Of a DNA stretch of 64,000 nt, positions 53,122 to 63,601 are shown piece after piece; position 1 is the first letter of the stretch; each line of letters begins with the position of its first letter. The notes under the pieces were generated by a model. That model had not been told where the DNA came from. It made no database searches and was given only the letters and a program-made list of their open reading frames with translations. The stretch is taken from contig OY101129.1 in the NCBI GenBank assembly GCA_956465555.1, forward strand, positions 682,001-746,000. The letters are read 5' to 3'. Origin of the DNA: Nitzschia sp. pyKryTriq1. Lineage: Eukaryota; Bacillariophyta; Bacillariophyceae; Bacillariales; Bacillariaceae. Position numbers and translations under genes: made by a program.

Positions 53122-53550
53122 CTATTCGAGCAATGACGGTAGGTGTATGTGGTATTCCTTCAGATATGCTGCATTAGAAGGAGCTGGAGGACCACAAAAC
53201 TCGCATTGATCATCCGATGATTCATTATGCGCGTCATGGTCGTGATGGTCATGATTCGGGAATGCATATCGCTCAGGCAGATATTTGTTCCACGGCCATT
53301 GTTGCGACTGCTGGTGCTGGTGGAAATGCTGCAGAGAGTCGAGGGTGTCTAAGCTTCCTGTCGAAGCATTGTCAGACTCGTCGTTGTGCTCTGTCAAAAG
53401 CTTTGCATTTTGCTTGTTGACGCGGGTGTGGCTCAGATTGGTGCTCTTCTTCATTCTCTTGCAAGCTGAAGGGGATGTTTGCGTTGGAAGTGTTCGTGTT
53501 CGTGTTTTTATGTTGTGAGCACACCGAGTGCGAAGTTTCAACGCATACAT
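53122..53550 (-). CDS. Small hypothetical protein, His/Asp-rich
   Basis: Single frame of 142 codons, convergent with pyruvate kinase and ending 29 bp from it. The N terminus is basic and lacks acidic residues (MYALKLRTRCAHNIKTRTRT), like a mitochondrial presequence. The middle is Gln/His-rich, with a HDHHDHDAH run, then CEFCGPPAPSNAAYLKEYH. No known domain is recognised. The even amino-acid usage and CxxC near the end favour a real gene, but it may be antisense 3' sequence. Confidence 0.4.
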   Translation of the reverse strand: MYALKLRTRCAHNIKTRTRTLPTQTSPSACKRMKKSTNLSHTRVNKQNAKLLTEHNDESDNASTGSLDTLDSLQHFHQHQQSQQWPWNKYLPERYAFPNHDHHDHDAHNESSDDQCEFCGPPAPSNAAYLKEYHIHLPSLLE

Positions 53551-54135
53551 CGTGTAGAAAATGGAGGGAGAAGAGAGAGATCAAAGTGCGATCATCGCGA
53601 ACATCAAATCCAGCGAAGAAATAGATCGAAACGCGAAGGCGTGAGAAATAATAGTGATGACGACGTCAAACAGACAGACACGACTGGACCGGTCAACGGC
53701 AACCGCCGCTCGGATAAAACGAGCGCAGGAGGTGGTACATACCGGTACGGTAGGTGCTGGGTGCTACTTTTTTATAGACTACTACCGGCTAGTAGTAGTA
53801 GACATCTACTACATGTAGTCGAGAGATGAAGCACTCCTTATCGAGAGCCCTGGCTTTAGTTCTATGAAGTAGTACTACTACTAGTAGAGATGAAACAGAA
53901 CGTCACACCGCCAAGAACCGCCACAACACTTGTTCCAATGGAAGTAGTACACTATTCAAAGCAATATCTACTACCGCCGGTAGTCTAGAGTGCTACTCGT
54001 ACTTCGTATCCAAAATGTCACTACAATTACTGCTGTATTGCTTCTCGCTGCAAAAGTAAAGAATCCCGATTTGGAGGACTACACGTAGTCTAGTCCGCAT
54101 CGGCGCCACCCCACCTTTTCCTTTTCTTTTTACCT
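53551..54135. other. Intergenic region with GTAG/CTAC palindromes, no gene seen
   Basis: Motifs such as CTACTACCGGCTAGTAGTAG (53778-53800), GTAGTACTACTACTAGTAG (53869-53887) and CTACCGCCGGTAG (53969-53981) are dense here. No coding signature was seen. Confidence 0.5.
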
Positions 54136-54609
54136 CTATTGCTGGTCACGGCGGAAGAAAGAATCCTGGAAAGCCTCCACCAAAGTATCGTAATCCTGCC
54201 CCGATCGAATCATATACCAAAGAAGTATTTGAATCGATATCAGAACGACCAAGAGGCATATTGAAAATTTGAAAAGCACGCCATATCCTTCGTCTTTGGA
54301 GTCCGCGTCGTAGGAGTCTTTGAAGAATGGTCGGTGATGGAGCGGCAGCCTATCGCCGGTAGCATTCGTTGAGAATATGGATAACGCCGGCAAGAATCGA
54401 ATTCCCGCGTGTATCGATCCTCCTGATACACCATGTTCTTCCACCATGGTTTTCCCGTTGGATAACAACGTTTCTTTTCGCCGCACGATTGAGCCGTCAG
54501 GTTTCGTTTCTTTCGATATCGTAATGGACTTGATCGCTCCGCCACCCTGGTCGGGTGACCGCTGTATTTCGATATCTTCAAATTGAGGTAGCGTGCTGTA
54601 GTGTGCCAT
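54136..54609 (-). CDS. Small C-terminally anchored membrane protein, unknown function
   Basis: Single exon of 157 residues. The N-terminal half is polar, with a beta-rich stretch (SITISKETKPDGSIVRRKETLLSNGKT) that recalls the repeated NGK/DG hairpin strands found in some DnaJ-linked proteins. One membrane span lies near the C terminus (YGVLFKFSICLLVVLISIQILLWYMI), followed by a short tail, so it could be tail-anchored. No catalytic motif is recognised. Confidence 0.65.
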   Translation of the reverse strand: MAHYSTLPQFEDIEIQRSPDQGGGAIKSITISKETKPDGSIVRRKETLLSNGKTMVEEHGVSGGSIHAGIRFLPALSIFSTNATGDRLPLHHRPFFKDSYDADSKDEGYGVLFKFSICLLVVLISIQILLWYMIRSGQDYDTLVEAFQDSFFRRDQQ

Positions 54610-55246
54610 CTTCGATAATAAGTTGCTGTTGATGTTGTTGCTGTTAGTAGGTGTAATGAGAGAGTCGAAAGTGAACGTTCTTAGTCTCTTCTTCTTTTTT
54701 TATTCTTGCGTTTAGCGTTCGGGAAATCGACGATGATGTCTACCGCAGCGGTACCGGTACAAGTATGTGTGCGTGAGAGCCGCGCTTGTGAGGTTACTAG
54801 TCAGTCGTGTTTTGGACTACATCGAATAATCAGGTCGAGAAATCGCACCCAATCGCAGGTTCAACGTTACGACTTTCGCGACGAAAAAGTTCCCCCAAAG
54901 TCAACGGGCAAGAGGATCTGGCGAGCAGAAGCTTCATTGGAGGAGGAGGAGTGAGGAGTCGTCGAATAATCTACCGGTACCTGGTACCGGTACATAACCC
55001 TGAAAAATCTACCAAAGTCGTACTTTTCTACCAGATGTCGATTTCCCGTATGTAGAAATAGATCTACGGTGACTGGAGAAAGTAGATTTCGGACAGTAGT
55101 TGAACAAGAAATCTACCGCCGCGTCGCACGATTCGTCGCCTTTTGCGACACCTTTTTTCTACCCTACAAACAACAGACGCCGCACGGATAACACAACATC
55201 ATCATAAAAATAATAATCAACCCCCACAACAGACAGAAAAGCGACA
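54610..55246. promoter_or_regulatory. Divergent intergenic region with GTAC palindromes
   Basis: A 19-bp perfect palindrome with one central base, ACCGGTACCTGGTACCGGT, is at 54973-54991; another GTACCGGTAC is near 54752. No gene was recognised. Confidence 0.5.
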
Positions 55247-55591
55247 ATGAGCAACCAAAATACGCCTGGGCCGTGTGCCAACAAAAATTGCCTCCTCGGT
55301 GGTATCGCCACGAGTACTCACAAGTGCCCGGACTGCGGTAAAAATATTCATGCCATTTGTGGCGAGGAGACGGAGGACGTGCACCATGTGTTGTGCCCCT
55401 CTTGTGCTGCCGAACGTTTGCAAAAGCGCAAGGAGGAAGAGCGCAAGGAGGAAGAGCGCAAGGAGGAAGAACACAAGGATGAAGAGTACGACAACAACAA
55501 TGATGATGATGACGACGACAGTGAAAAGCAGGACGAATCAGGTCCTCCCCGTACTCTCACCGCGGTAAGTACTTTATTAATACCGAGGTAA
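55247..55591 (+). CDS. Small zinc-finger-like protein with charged tail; possibly only a first exon
   Basis: The frame of 114 codons begins at an ATG in the context GCGACAATGAG. Residues 9-65 carry a Cys/His array (CANKNC, HKCPDCGKNIHAICG, HHVLCPSC) resembling a RING/PHD-like or transposase-associated zinc finger. A tandem KEEER/KEEEH repeat and an Asp run (DDDDDD) follow. A good splice donor, GTAAGTAC, sits at 55564 just after ACCGCG, so the unspliced end may be artificial; I could not identify a following exon before 56350. It may be a broken or fragmentary gene. Confidence 0.5.
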   Translation: MSNQNTPGPCANKNCLLGGIATSTHKCPDCGKNIHAICGEETEDVHHVLCPSCAAERLQKRKEEERKEEERKEEEHKDEEYDNNNDDDDDDSEKQDESGPPRTLTAVSTLLIPR

Positions 55592-56349
55592 AACTACGTG
55601 CTTTTTGTCTTCGAGTGTTTGTGCGTACTCTGCTGGTTATTCGTGCGCGGGAGGACTTGTACGGTACGATTGCGGAGATGAGAACCCCGTGTTATTGTTA
55701 GTAGATTTTATGGTAGATTATTTTTCGACTACCTTCACAGTAGCAGGCGGATGGCACGGGGACCGGCAGAAGGCAGAACAAATTTGGTCATAGTAGTCGT
55801 AGAATTGGCGAACGCGCAGGCACGCGCGTTGCACAATGACCTCGGGAAGCCTCCCGAATGACTGCAGCTCGTTACTATCTCGGAAGAGCGTACAATCTGG
55901 AATTGTCACATCCACAACACGTACTGTAGTAGTATCATAATACAGTAAACCATAACGATAAAGCCACACCTTTATTTGTACGCCCCCCAATAACACGCCA
56001 AGACGGGCGCCCTTTTATTCTGAGATACCCTCCGTATACCCCTAGTAGTACTTGTATGCGAAGAGAGAGACGTCGTTCGTAGGAGGTTGATACTTGTAAC
56101 CCTCCTCATAACCCTCAACTTTTGACCGATATCAGTGAAGTTACTGACATCTCTACTGATACCAGACCACACGAGTTCGTACAGGTACAGTACTGGTACG
56201 AGTACAGTGCCCCGGGTACGAGGTAGCATTCGACGATATTTGTACGCCACTTTCTAAAGCTCCTACGAGTACTCGTAACAAGATCCGCACCCAATCTTCC
56301 GCGGCAGTATTATACGTACAGAAAGAGAATAACATAATTTTGCCTCATC
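55592..56349. other. Intergenic region, no gene seen
   Basis: This may contain intron or missing exons of the preceding zinc-finger frame, but none was recognised. GTAC-type motifs lie at about 56180-56220 and near 56265. Confidence 0.4.
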
Positions 56350-57291
56350 ATGGCGATCTCCTCCGATCCTACCAAAGAAGCGAATGATAGCACCACCACA
56401 GATGCGGCGGTCGCTAAACAGGCCTTGGACACTTCCGAACGAAGTAAAGGCAATAGTCGTGCCGCCATGGAAGTGTCTGCTAGAAGCACCAGCAAGAGAT
56501 TCATGGAAACGTCCGAGCGAAGAAAAGGCAACGGTACCGCTATGGACGTGTCTGATAGAAGCACCAGCAAGAAATTCATGGAATCTTCCGACAGAAACAC
56601 CAGCAAAAACGCAATGGACACATCAGACCGAAGAAAGAAACGATTGTCCGACATGTCGGAACGATCCATTCAACTTCCGACTGCAAGCCAAGTCTCGGAT
56701 GATTCGTTCGGTAATTTGTTCGCCACGAAAGATAATAGTGCGTTCAAATGGCAAAGAGCCCGAGGCGTTATTGGTTGCCTCGAGGTCCCGAGTGAGCCGA
56801 CATTCCGATTTCAAGATCCTTTGGTGCCCCACAGGGTGAGGGGCAGAGACGAAATTTTCGACGAGGCCCTTCAAGCCTGGAAAGATTTGAAATTACGAGA
56901 TGATTTTGTCAAGGCATGTGAGAAACTACCCTCCGAGATGTGTTGTTGTGGGCTTCTGAGTGATCAGGATGCCACGAAACGGAGATTTGTGTATTTACTC
57001 AACGAGGGGTGGTGCAAGAGAACAAATAAGAAGCTGCTACACAATAAGAGTGGACTGAAGGTAGACACGTTTCTGTGGAATTGGCAAAATGCATCTGGAA
57101 AATCTGAGAGCAATATCCTGTTAATCCGCTTTATCCAGACAAGCTCTTACCGCTTCAATCAAGCCAATGACGAAGGCAGTGTGGATTTTGAGCTTCTAGA
57201 CATGGAAGAAGACGCTTGTGAGGAAGATTCAGATGAGGGGGAACCTACGCTTGACAGTTTCTCACCGACAAGAGCAAAAATGGAGCGATAA
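56350..57291 (+). CDS. Member C of the unrecognised three-paralogue family, with N-terminal Ser/Arg repeats
   Basis: Single exon of 313 residues. The first 110 residues contain degenerate repeats built around xMxxSxRSTSKxxM (for example AMEVSARSTSKRFMETSER, AMDVSDRSTSKKFMESSDR), rich in Ser, Lys and Arg and likely disordered. The family core follows: FKWQRARGVIGCLEVPSEP, FDEALQAWKDLKLRDDFVKAC, LPSEMCCCGLLSD, LLNEGWCKRTN and FLWNWQNASGK then LLIRFIQT. The C terminus is acidic (EEDACEEDSDEGE). No membrane span or known domain is found. It is intronless like member A. Confidence 0.8.
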   Translation: MAISSDPTKEANDSTTTDAAVAKQALDTSERSKGNSRAAMEVSARSTSKRFMETSERRKGNGTAMDVSDRSTSKKFMESSDRNTSKNAMDTSDRRKKRLSDMSERSIQLPTASQVSDDSFGNLFATKDNSAFKWQRARGVIGCLEVPSEPTFRFQDPLVPHRVRGRDEIFDEALQAWKDLKLRDDFVKACEKLPSEMCCCGLLSDQDATKRRFVYLLNEGWCKRTNKKLLHNKSGLKVDTFLWNWQNASGKSESNILLIRFIQTSSYRFNQANDEGSVDFELLDMEEDACEEDSDEGEPTLDSFSPTRAKMER

Positions 57292-58126
57292 GACTCAGTG
57301 CATCCCACACGGCTCGTCGGAAATCTCTTTCAACTATTATTTCTTGATACTTAGAGGTCGTGCGAGATTATTTGATGTGAATTTTGTTGTCTTTACCTGC
57401 ACCGGTGTACACTTACTTTGAACGAACAACTGGAAAGCCAGTTAGAGGATCTATCCGGACAGCCAATAGTCGTAGTCCGCAGGGGGTCGTAGATGCACTA
57501 ATTGAATGGAAATTCTAGAGTCTACTCTAGAGTAGTCTTCTCTACTACTAGTATAGGTAGTAGATAAAAGGAGCCAATAATGTTGCGGTACCTTGGCTGA
57601 TGCTTGGCGTTCAGCAGTGCCGTCGGGGCTCCTTGTTCGCAAAAGCCGAAGGTAACTGTTCGTCGACGGTTGTAGACAATAATTTCCAATCTCAGTCTTC
57701 AATCTCAATCTTGATATGGCTTTGATATATGGTGCAGTGCAAGAAGTACTCCTCTACTCTAGCCATATGATATAGAGAGAGCTAGTAGTAGCTACCGGTA
57801 CAGAAGAGTACCGAAAGATACGGGTTCGTACGGTAGCGTACCGGTAAACATAGTTCTTCCAAGGTTCTTCTTCGACCACTCAACTCCAGACGACACATTG
57901 GACCGAAGCTTGGAAAAACAGCTGCGGCTGCGCGACGACCGACGACGTACGCACGTCCGCTCGATGACCCCAAACGATCGACGACAGACAAAATAATAAT
58001 AAGACCGACCACAAAACCACATCATCAATAATTCATCCGCTTCAACTAGCCGCACACCATCATCGAACAAAAGCGACAAACAAGGCTTCCATTCTTTTGG
58101 GAATTTACAACAAACAGGCAACGACA
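57292..58126. other. Intergenic region with CTAGAG/CTACTAG palindromes
   Basis: A cluster of CTCTAGAGTAG and CTACTACTAGTATAGGTAGTAG motifs lies at about 57515-57565 and GTAC copies at 57795-57845. The final 100 bp is probably the 5' leader of the NicO gene. No gene was recognised. Confidence 0.5.
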
Positions 58127-59274
58127 ATGAATCACCGACTCACCTCCGCGTTGATGCTCCTTATTCTGGCGTCGTCAGAAGCCTTCTCCACAGTCTCCAC
58201 AGCAGATTCCTTTCTTGGTTCCTCGCGGTCTGTCAACACATTCCAAAACAAGCCAGCACCATCAGTCACTACCAATTTTAGACAGAATGAATTCGGATCA
58301 GCCTCGAGAGCGTCCTCCTCATCGCTGAAAATGGCCGCGGGACCTGTTGCTGGTGCTATTGCTGGAGCTTTGACTGGCGGGTTTTTCGCTGGTGGACTTC
58401 ATGCCATTGCTGGTGAGTTTTGCCGTCATCGTCGACCCCTTTCATTTTCGTGTGCACCACCGTCACTCCGGATGCCGGACAGACTACCTCCACGTTGCAC
58501 GTCTCCCGTCGTACGAAAAATGAAAAGTCGGTCGTATTATTTTCACGATTGATTTATTCCGTTTTGGTGATGGGTGATGGCAATCTCGAGAATCCATTCT
58601 CACAGAAATTCTTTGACTCCTTTCATGCCAACCAATGAACGACAGGCCCTGACCACCTAGCAGCACTGTTGCCTAGATGTTGCGGTCAGAGATGGTACAA
58701 AGCAGGAAAAATCGGAGCCTTGTGGGGGATGGGCCACGGAGTTTCCGCCACCATCATTGGAGTTTTGGCATTCGGCTTAAAGAATCAGGTACAACGAGCT
58801 CCAAGGGTTAAAGCTCTCTTGGCGGGAGCCTCGCATGTGACGGAAATCGCCGTCGGCTTGTCTTTGATCTTGATCGGTGCTATGGGTATTCGAGAGGCAC
58901 GAGAATGGAAACACGAGGCCACACCCCAAAGTTTGTCGGCGGCAGCAACACCTGACTCGGAACTGAAACAGGATGCACAGAAACGGGCCGTCATGTTCAA
59001 TGGATTGTTGCACGGTTTTTCTTGGGATGGAGCACCGTCTCTAGCCCCAGCAATAGCTGTCGCAACTTGGGGTGGAAACCTCGCGTTTCTTTCGGCGTAC
59101 GCGGCAGGGACGATGGGAGCAATGGCCATCACTACTACTTTGATTGGTGAAGGAACACGAAGAGCTGGCGAAGTTTTCAATCGGCCAGACATTCCTCAGA
59201 AGCTAAGCTACTTTTCGTCGTTTTTGGCGATCGCTATTGGGCTCGTCTGGTGCGGGCTAGCCCTCAAACCATAA
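58127..59274 (+). CDS. NicO/high-affinity nickel-transport family membrane protein, plastid-targeted
   Basis: Exons are 58127-58412 and 58646-59274, with a 233-bp intron (the longest confirmed here), giving 304 residues. The N terminus is a signal peptide (MNHRLTSALMLLILASSEAF), with SSEA|FSTVS as the plastid entry motif, then a Ser-rich transit region. The intron splits the family's metal motif: HAIAG|PDHLAALLP, the HxxxxDH-type signature of nickel/cobalt transporters, followed by GMGHG. Several membrane spans follow. Plant homologues sit in the chloroplast envelope and are annotated as high-affinity nickel transport family proteins; the real metal or anion is not established. Confidence 0.88.
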
Positions 59275-61553
59275 ATGATCAGATATCATTTTGTATATTA
59301 CACTAGCGAGTATTTATTGATATAGTTTGTTGCAGTCACAAACCAGTCCGTCGATTGAGGATAATACGGGGATTCGTTAGGTGGACTGGTGCGAAAAATG
59401 AACCGTACGACTACCTCGAGAAAGAGGCGAGGCATCAACAATTATGTACTCCACTACTAGTCCTAGTAGAGGCATCAAGTAGACTTCAGTTTTCGTCAAT
59501 AATTTCCTTATACAATGATTTAAATTTAATGCAGTATTGATGGAATATAGATATTGATTGATAGAGCTCAGGTTGGGGAGCGTTGCTGTTTGACTTCAGA
59601 TGCCATGGTAGGCCTCGTCTGGATGGCTGCTGCCCTCGATTTTCCAATCAAAGAAAATGGCTGCAGGTTGCCATCGTTGTCGTGGTGCCAACAGAACAAA
59701 TGTTGTCTTCAGGCTACATTTGATGTTTCGAAGAGAAACAGCTGATATGTATTCAAAAGTTCAGTGGAAATAACCCCACCAAGCAAAAATGGTTCATCGG
59801 CAAGATGATGCCCTTCTTGTTCTTGTTATTTTAAACTTTCACAGCGGAAGAAGAGGATCTCAGTGCAACGATATCAAGCCGGGCGCCCCCAAACGCTCGC
59901 GATCGGAGGTGTCGGTTGTCCCTCGCCATGGAAGCAGAAAGCTTCGATAAAACGATAGACTTCGGTAGGTGCCTGTTTGTTGGGGCAGGTGGCCTCGTCT
60001 GCGTGGAGGAGGCATCGTCTGCGATGATAACAAAGTTCTTCACGTCGGATGATTTTCGCAAGTCTGAGAAGTATGTTTCAAGAAGAGTTGTTGAACCTGC
60101 CATGCTGTTGCTGTTATTAACTGCTTGGACGGACGGATCGATAGTTAGGGAGTTAGTGATATTATGAGATGTGGAGAAAATTTTGGTTTTGGTTTGTGAC
60201 CAGCAGAGATGATCTGCAACATCTCCTGATTCCTGATGAACAAACGGAAGCAAGTGCTCATTCGATCAAAGAATCTTCTTTTTGGCGGCATTTTGTGATC
60301 CTCGACTTCCCATATATATGCCTCTGAGAAAGAAAAACATTAATGTAGTTTAATATGGCGTTTCGACTACTATAAGCCTCATTGATTGAAGTACAAGAGG
60401 TTGTGAAGGCGCAGACACAAGAAGGCACGAAACTAACTACTACTGGTACACATAGCCAACCACAGCACCTAGTACTAGTAGATACGAGAACACAACACAA
60501 CAACACAACACAACACAACACAAACAGCAAGATGACTGGTAGTAGTAGAACGAGTAAAGTAAGACTGGCCAAGAGTTAGAATGAAGCCTCCCACTCCAAA
60601 AGGCTAAAAAATGGATTTTTGGGTGTTAACATATAATAAATATACAGATCTTCAGCTTTTCAATGATATTTTGGTCGTCTTCAGATCTGGTGTAGTTCAT
60701 GAATTATAACCACCGGAAAGCTTCCACGCACTTCGCATGAGTGACACGCGCCACTTGTCAGTAATTACACTCAAATGGGGTGCGATGCAGCCTTGCCACA
60801 CTACACAACAATCCACCATGAACAATCCAGAAGACAATTACCTCAGCAACCTGGTCAAAAGGTTGACACAGTTACTGCCAAGTGTTACTCCGCCTGCTGT
60901 AATTCTTCGATCCCAGAATCTTTCTGATTCGGTAACTATGAGTAGATCTACATGAGGTCAAAATATGCTGAATACGTAGTAGTGCTCTCCGCAACTTGTC
61001 AGCTCTCCATGCAGAAGACAAATATTGGTTTAATAAATCACGTTGCTTTAATAACTTACCAGTCTTTTGTAACTTGGAATGGAATAAAATCACCATCCGT
61101 GCCCCAGTCCTTGCGCCGAACACTAACTGAACAAAAACGAATCAAAAATCATATTTGCGAATTATTCTACGTTCCCCTCCCGCAAGCAATGATGTACTGT
61201 AGCGGTCCTCTCAGCTTGCTCTCAGTCACATGAGTTTCTCTGCTGCTCTGCAGCGCGCTAGCCCTGCTACTGAATCTCGAATCATCGTGGGCGAATCTTT
61301 AAGGGCTAGCACGTGCTTACGTCACCTTCACTTATTGAACGGCGAATTTTCGGGCCACATCATCACGGCCTTTCTCGCGTCACCCGGCCATTCATTTTTC
61401 GTTTGAAACGTATGCACGGGGGCGGGGAGTGTAAAATTCAATAAATTTCATCAGACAGCAAGACACTCTTTCGACGAAAGCAAAACACATTCCTTTTGAT
61501 TGCTGTCAACCCACCATCCTGAAACAAATTCTTTATCAGTAGGAACAAACAAC
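59275..61553. other. 2.3-kb intergenic region; only a doubtful small frame
   Basis: This contains an AACAC-type microsatellite at about 60487-60525, an inverted repeat GCCTA-free GCTAGCCCT/AGGGCTAGC at 61257-61265 and 61302-61310, a G-box palindrome in 61305-61318 and a doubtful 90-codon frame (59831-60103). Nothing else is recognised. Confidence 0.45.
59831..60103 (-). CDS. Doubtful small protein (90 residues)
   Basis: An ATG at 60103 opens a 90-residue frame. The product starts MAGSTTLLETYFSDLRKSSD, contains FVIIADDASSTQTRPP and a basic RDNRHLRSRAFGG segment, and ends in a Ser run. It has a plausible protein composition but no recognisable domain, and the region is otherwise noncoding in character. 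Confidence 0.3.
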   Translation of the reverse strand: MAGSTTLLETYFSDLRKSSDVKNFVIIADDASSTQTRPPAPTNRHLPKSIVLSKLSASMARDNRHLRSRAFGGARLDIVALRSSSSAVKV

Positions 61554-63176
61554 ATGGCCGAGGAAAGCAAAGAAGACGCGGCACCAGTGGACGAAGCGAT
61601 TGAGATCGAGAAATCCAAGGACGGAAGTGTCGATGAAATTGGGAAAACAGAAACTTCCATCTTGGAAAATGGTACAGCAGCGGAGGCGTCAAGCGAAGAG
61701 GAAGAAGGCGGTGACAAGCGAGCCCATATGAAGGTAGCAGCAGATGCCCCCTGGAAGGACAGAATGTGGGAAGTCTTCTCTACGTTTTGGCCGCTCGGCT
61801 TTATCGCCTTTGGTGGCCCACAAGCCCACGTTGCGATTCTGCATGATCATTTGGTTGTTCAGCGAGACTGGCTCGACGACGAGGAGTTTACGGAGCTTTT
61901 TGCGATTGGGCAGGGTTTACCTGGCCCGACAAGTACTCAGTTGGTGATTAGCACTGCGCTTGCCCGTGCGGGTCCTTTGGGAGGTTTGTTGGCGTTCTTC
62001 TTGTGGAACTTGCCCGGTTTGATTATCTTGACTACGTGTGGTGTTCTTCTTGCTGAGTTTATTGATCCCAATGATCCACCCTTCTGGCTAGTTGGTTTAC
62101 CTCCTGCTGCTATTTCTTTGGTGTTCAAGGCTTTTTATGGTTTTGGAATCAAACTCGATAAACTTGGTGTTATTCTCGCCTTGTTCTCGGCATTGATTGC
62201 CATCTTAATCAACAATGATGATCGAATCGAACCAACTGTCAGTCAGTGGGTTTTCCCGGTGACTTTGGCATGCGGTGGACTGGTAACCTACATTGATCAC
62301 AAGAGAGCCAAGCCTTTCAGCGACTATGGTAGCCCTGGCAGAGGGTGGGACCGAGAGTCGGATGAAACGATGAGACGCATCGGCATCCCCTTGTGGGTTG
62401 GGGGTATGATTTTTTTTGTCTGGGCCTTTGTTCTGGTGCTTGTGATTATTTTGAAGGATGTCATGGAACTTGAGAACGTGTATCTCGACATTTTTGAAAC
62501 CATGTATCGTATTGGAACCATCATCTTTGGTGGGGGTCAAGTGGTCCTTCCCATGTTACAGGATGAAGTCGTGCCTTCTTGGATGACAAAGGATCAGTTT
62601 CTGCAAGGTCTTGGTCTTGCCCAAAGTATGCCTGGGCCTCTCTTCAACTTTTCTGCCTATCTGGGTGCAGTATATCAAGGTGTCCCCGGAGCTCTCCTTG
62701 CTTACTTGGGTCTGTTTGGTCCCGGAGTCATTCTCATTTTCGCAGTGGTACGTGGCCCAGAGCGAACGTTGTACTGCCTTACTTCTGCTGGATATATCCA
62801 TTTCTTGAGGAGTTCCTTCTGCTAACGCTTCTCTTACTCATTTTTCGCTTAACTCTTCAACTGGAAGGTTCCTTTCTGGGCGCGCCTTCGCCATCTCGCG
62901 GGATTCAAGGCCGCCTTGAAGGGAGTGAATTCGACCGCGATTGGACTTGTCGGTGCAGCGTGCGTGATTTTGTGGGAAGCTGCCATTGAAGATGCGGCCG
63001 ATGCCATGGTCTTTTGCATGGCCCTCACCATGGCAGTGGTTTTTAGTGTCCCCGCTCCCCTCGTCATTTTGGCGGGTGGGGTTCTGGGGGCGATCCTCCA
63101 TGAGGATGCCTTGAATCTCGGTCAAGTGCCTTACTGTCTGGCGGGCGACGAATACATTGTAAATCCGGACTTCTAG
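61554..63176 (+). CDS. Chromate ion transporter (CHR) family protein
   Basis: Exons are 61554-62747 and 62868-63176, with a 120-bp intron that joins IFAV to VPFWARLRHLAG; the product is 500 residues. An acidic N-terminal region (about 70 residues) precedes two homologous membrane halves. Half one has FIAFGGPQAHVAIL and GQGLPGPTSTQL; half two has TIIFGGGQVVLPML and AQSMPGPLFNFSAYLGA, the duplicated FGG/PGP signatures of the CHR superfamily. Bacterial members export chromate or, in some cases, take up sulfate-like oxyanions; eukaryotic members are poorly characterised. Without the splice, the frame stops at 62825 and loses the last spans. Confidence 0.92.
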
Positions 63177-63601
63177 TCGTCTCGTAGAATTTATAGAAAG
63201 AGGGTGTGGAATGGGCATCATGCATCTCTGATTAATCTATGTACCTAGTCTACTGTAAAGCTTTGGTAACATCATACATCATCCGAATGTAGTATTTTGG
63301 TGAAGCAGTAGGCCTACCGTACTTGAACTTGTAGTGACAGAGCAGAAAGTGGAAGTCAAGTCAAATGAGTCGAACTGTAAAGGGGGAGGTTCGAAATTGG
63401 GGGCATGTGGGGGGCGGCGAGCCTGTTGCCATTGAATTCAAAAACATGCATGCTACATGCTACATGCTACAGTAGCCAGCAGTCGAAAAGCCTCTCTTCT
63501 TCCTTCTTTGACAGTTGCGTCGTGCATAACAATATTCTATAATCCTACTACTGCAGACTACACTTCGTTCCCAAGGTTGTAGTATTGAATGACAGAGAGA
63601 T
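63177..63601. other. Intergenic region with CATGCTA microsatellite
   Basis: Three tandem ACATGCT units lie at about 63446-63471. The last bases are the 5' flank of the following gene. No other feature was recognised. Confidence 0.5.

Noticed and set aside
60487-60525. AACAC-type repeat considered as a CRISPR-like or telomeric array
   Set aside because: The units are 5 bp and contiguous without spacers; a simple microsatellite.
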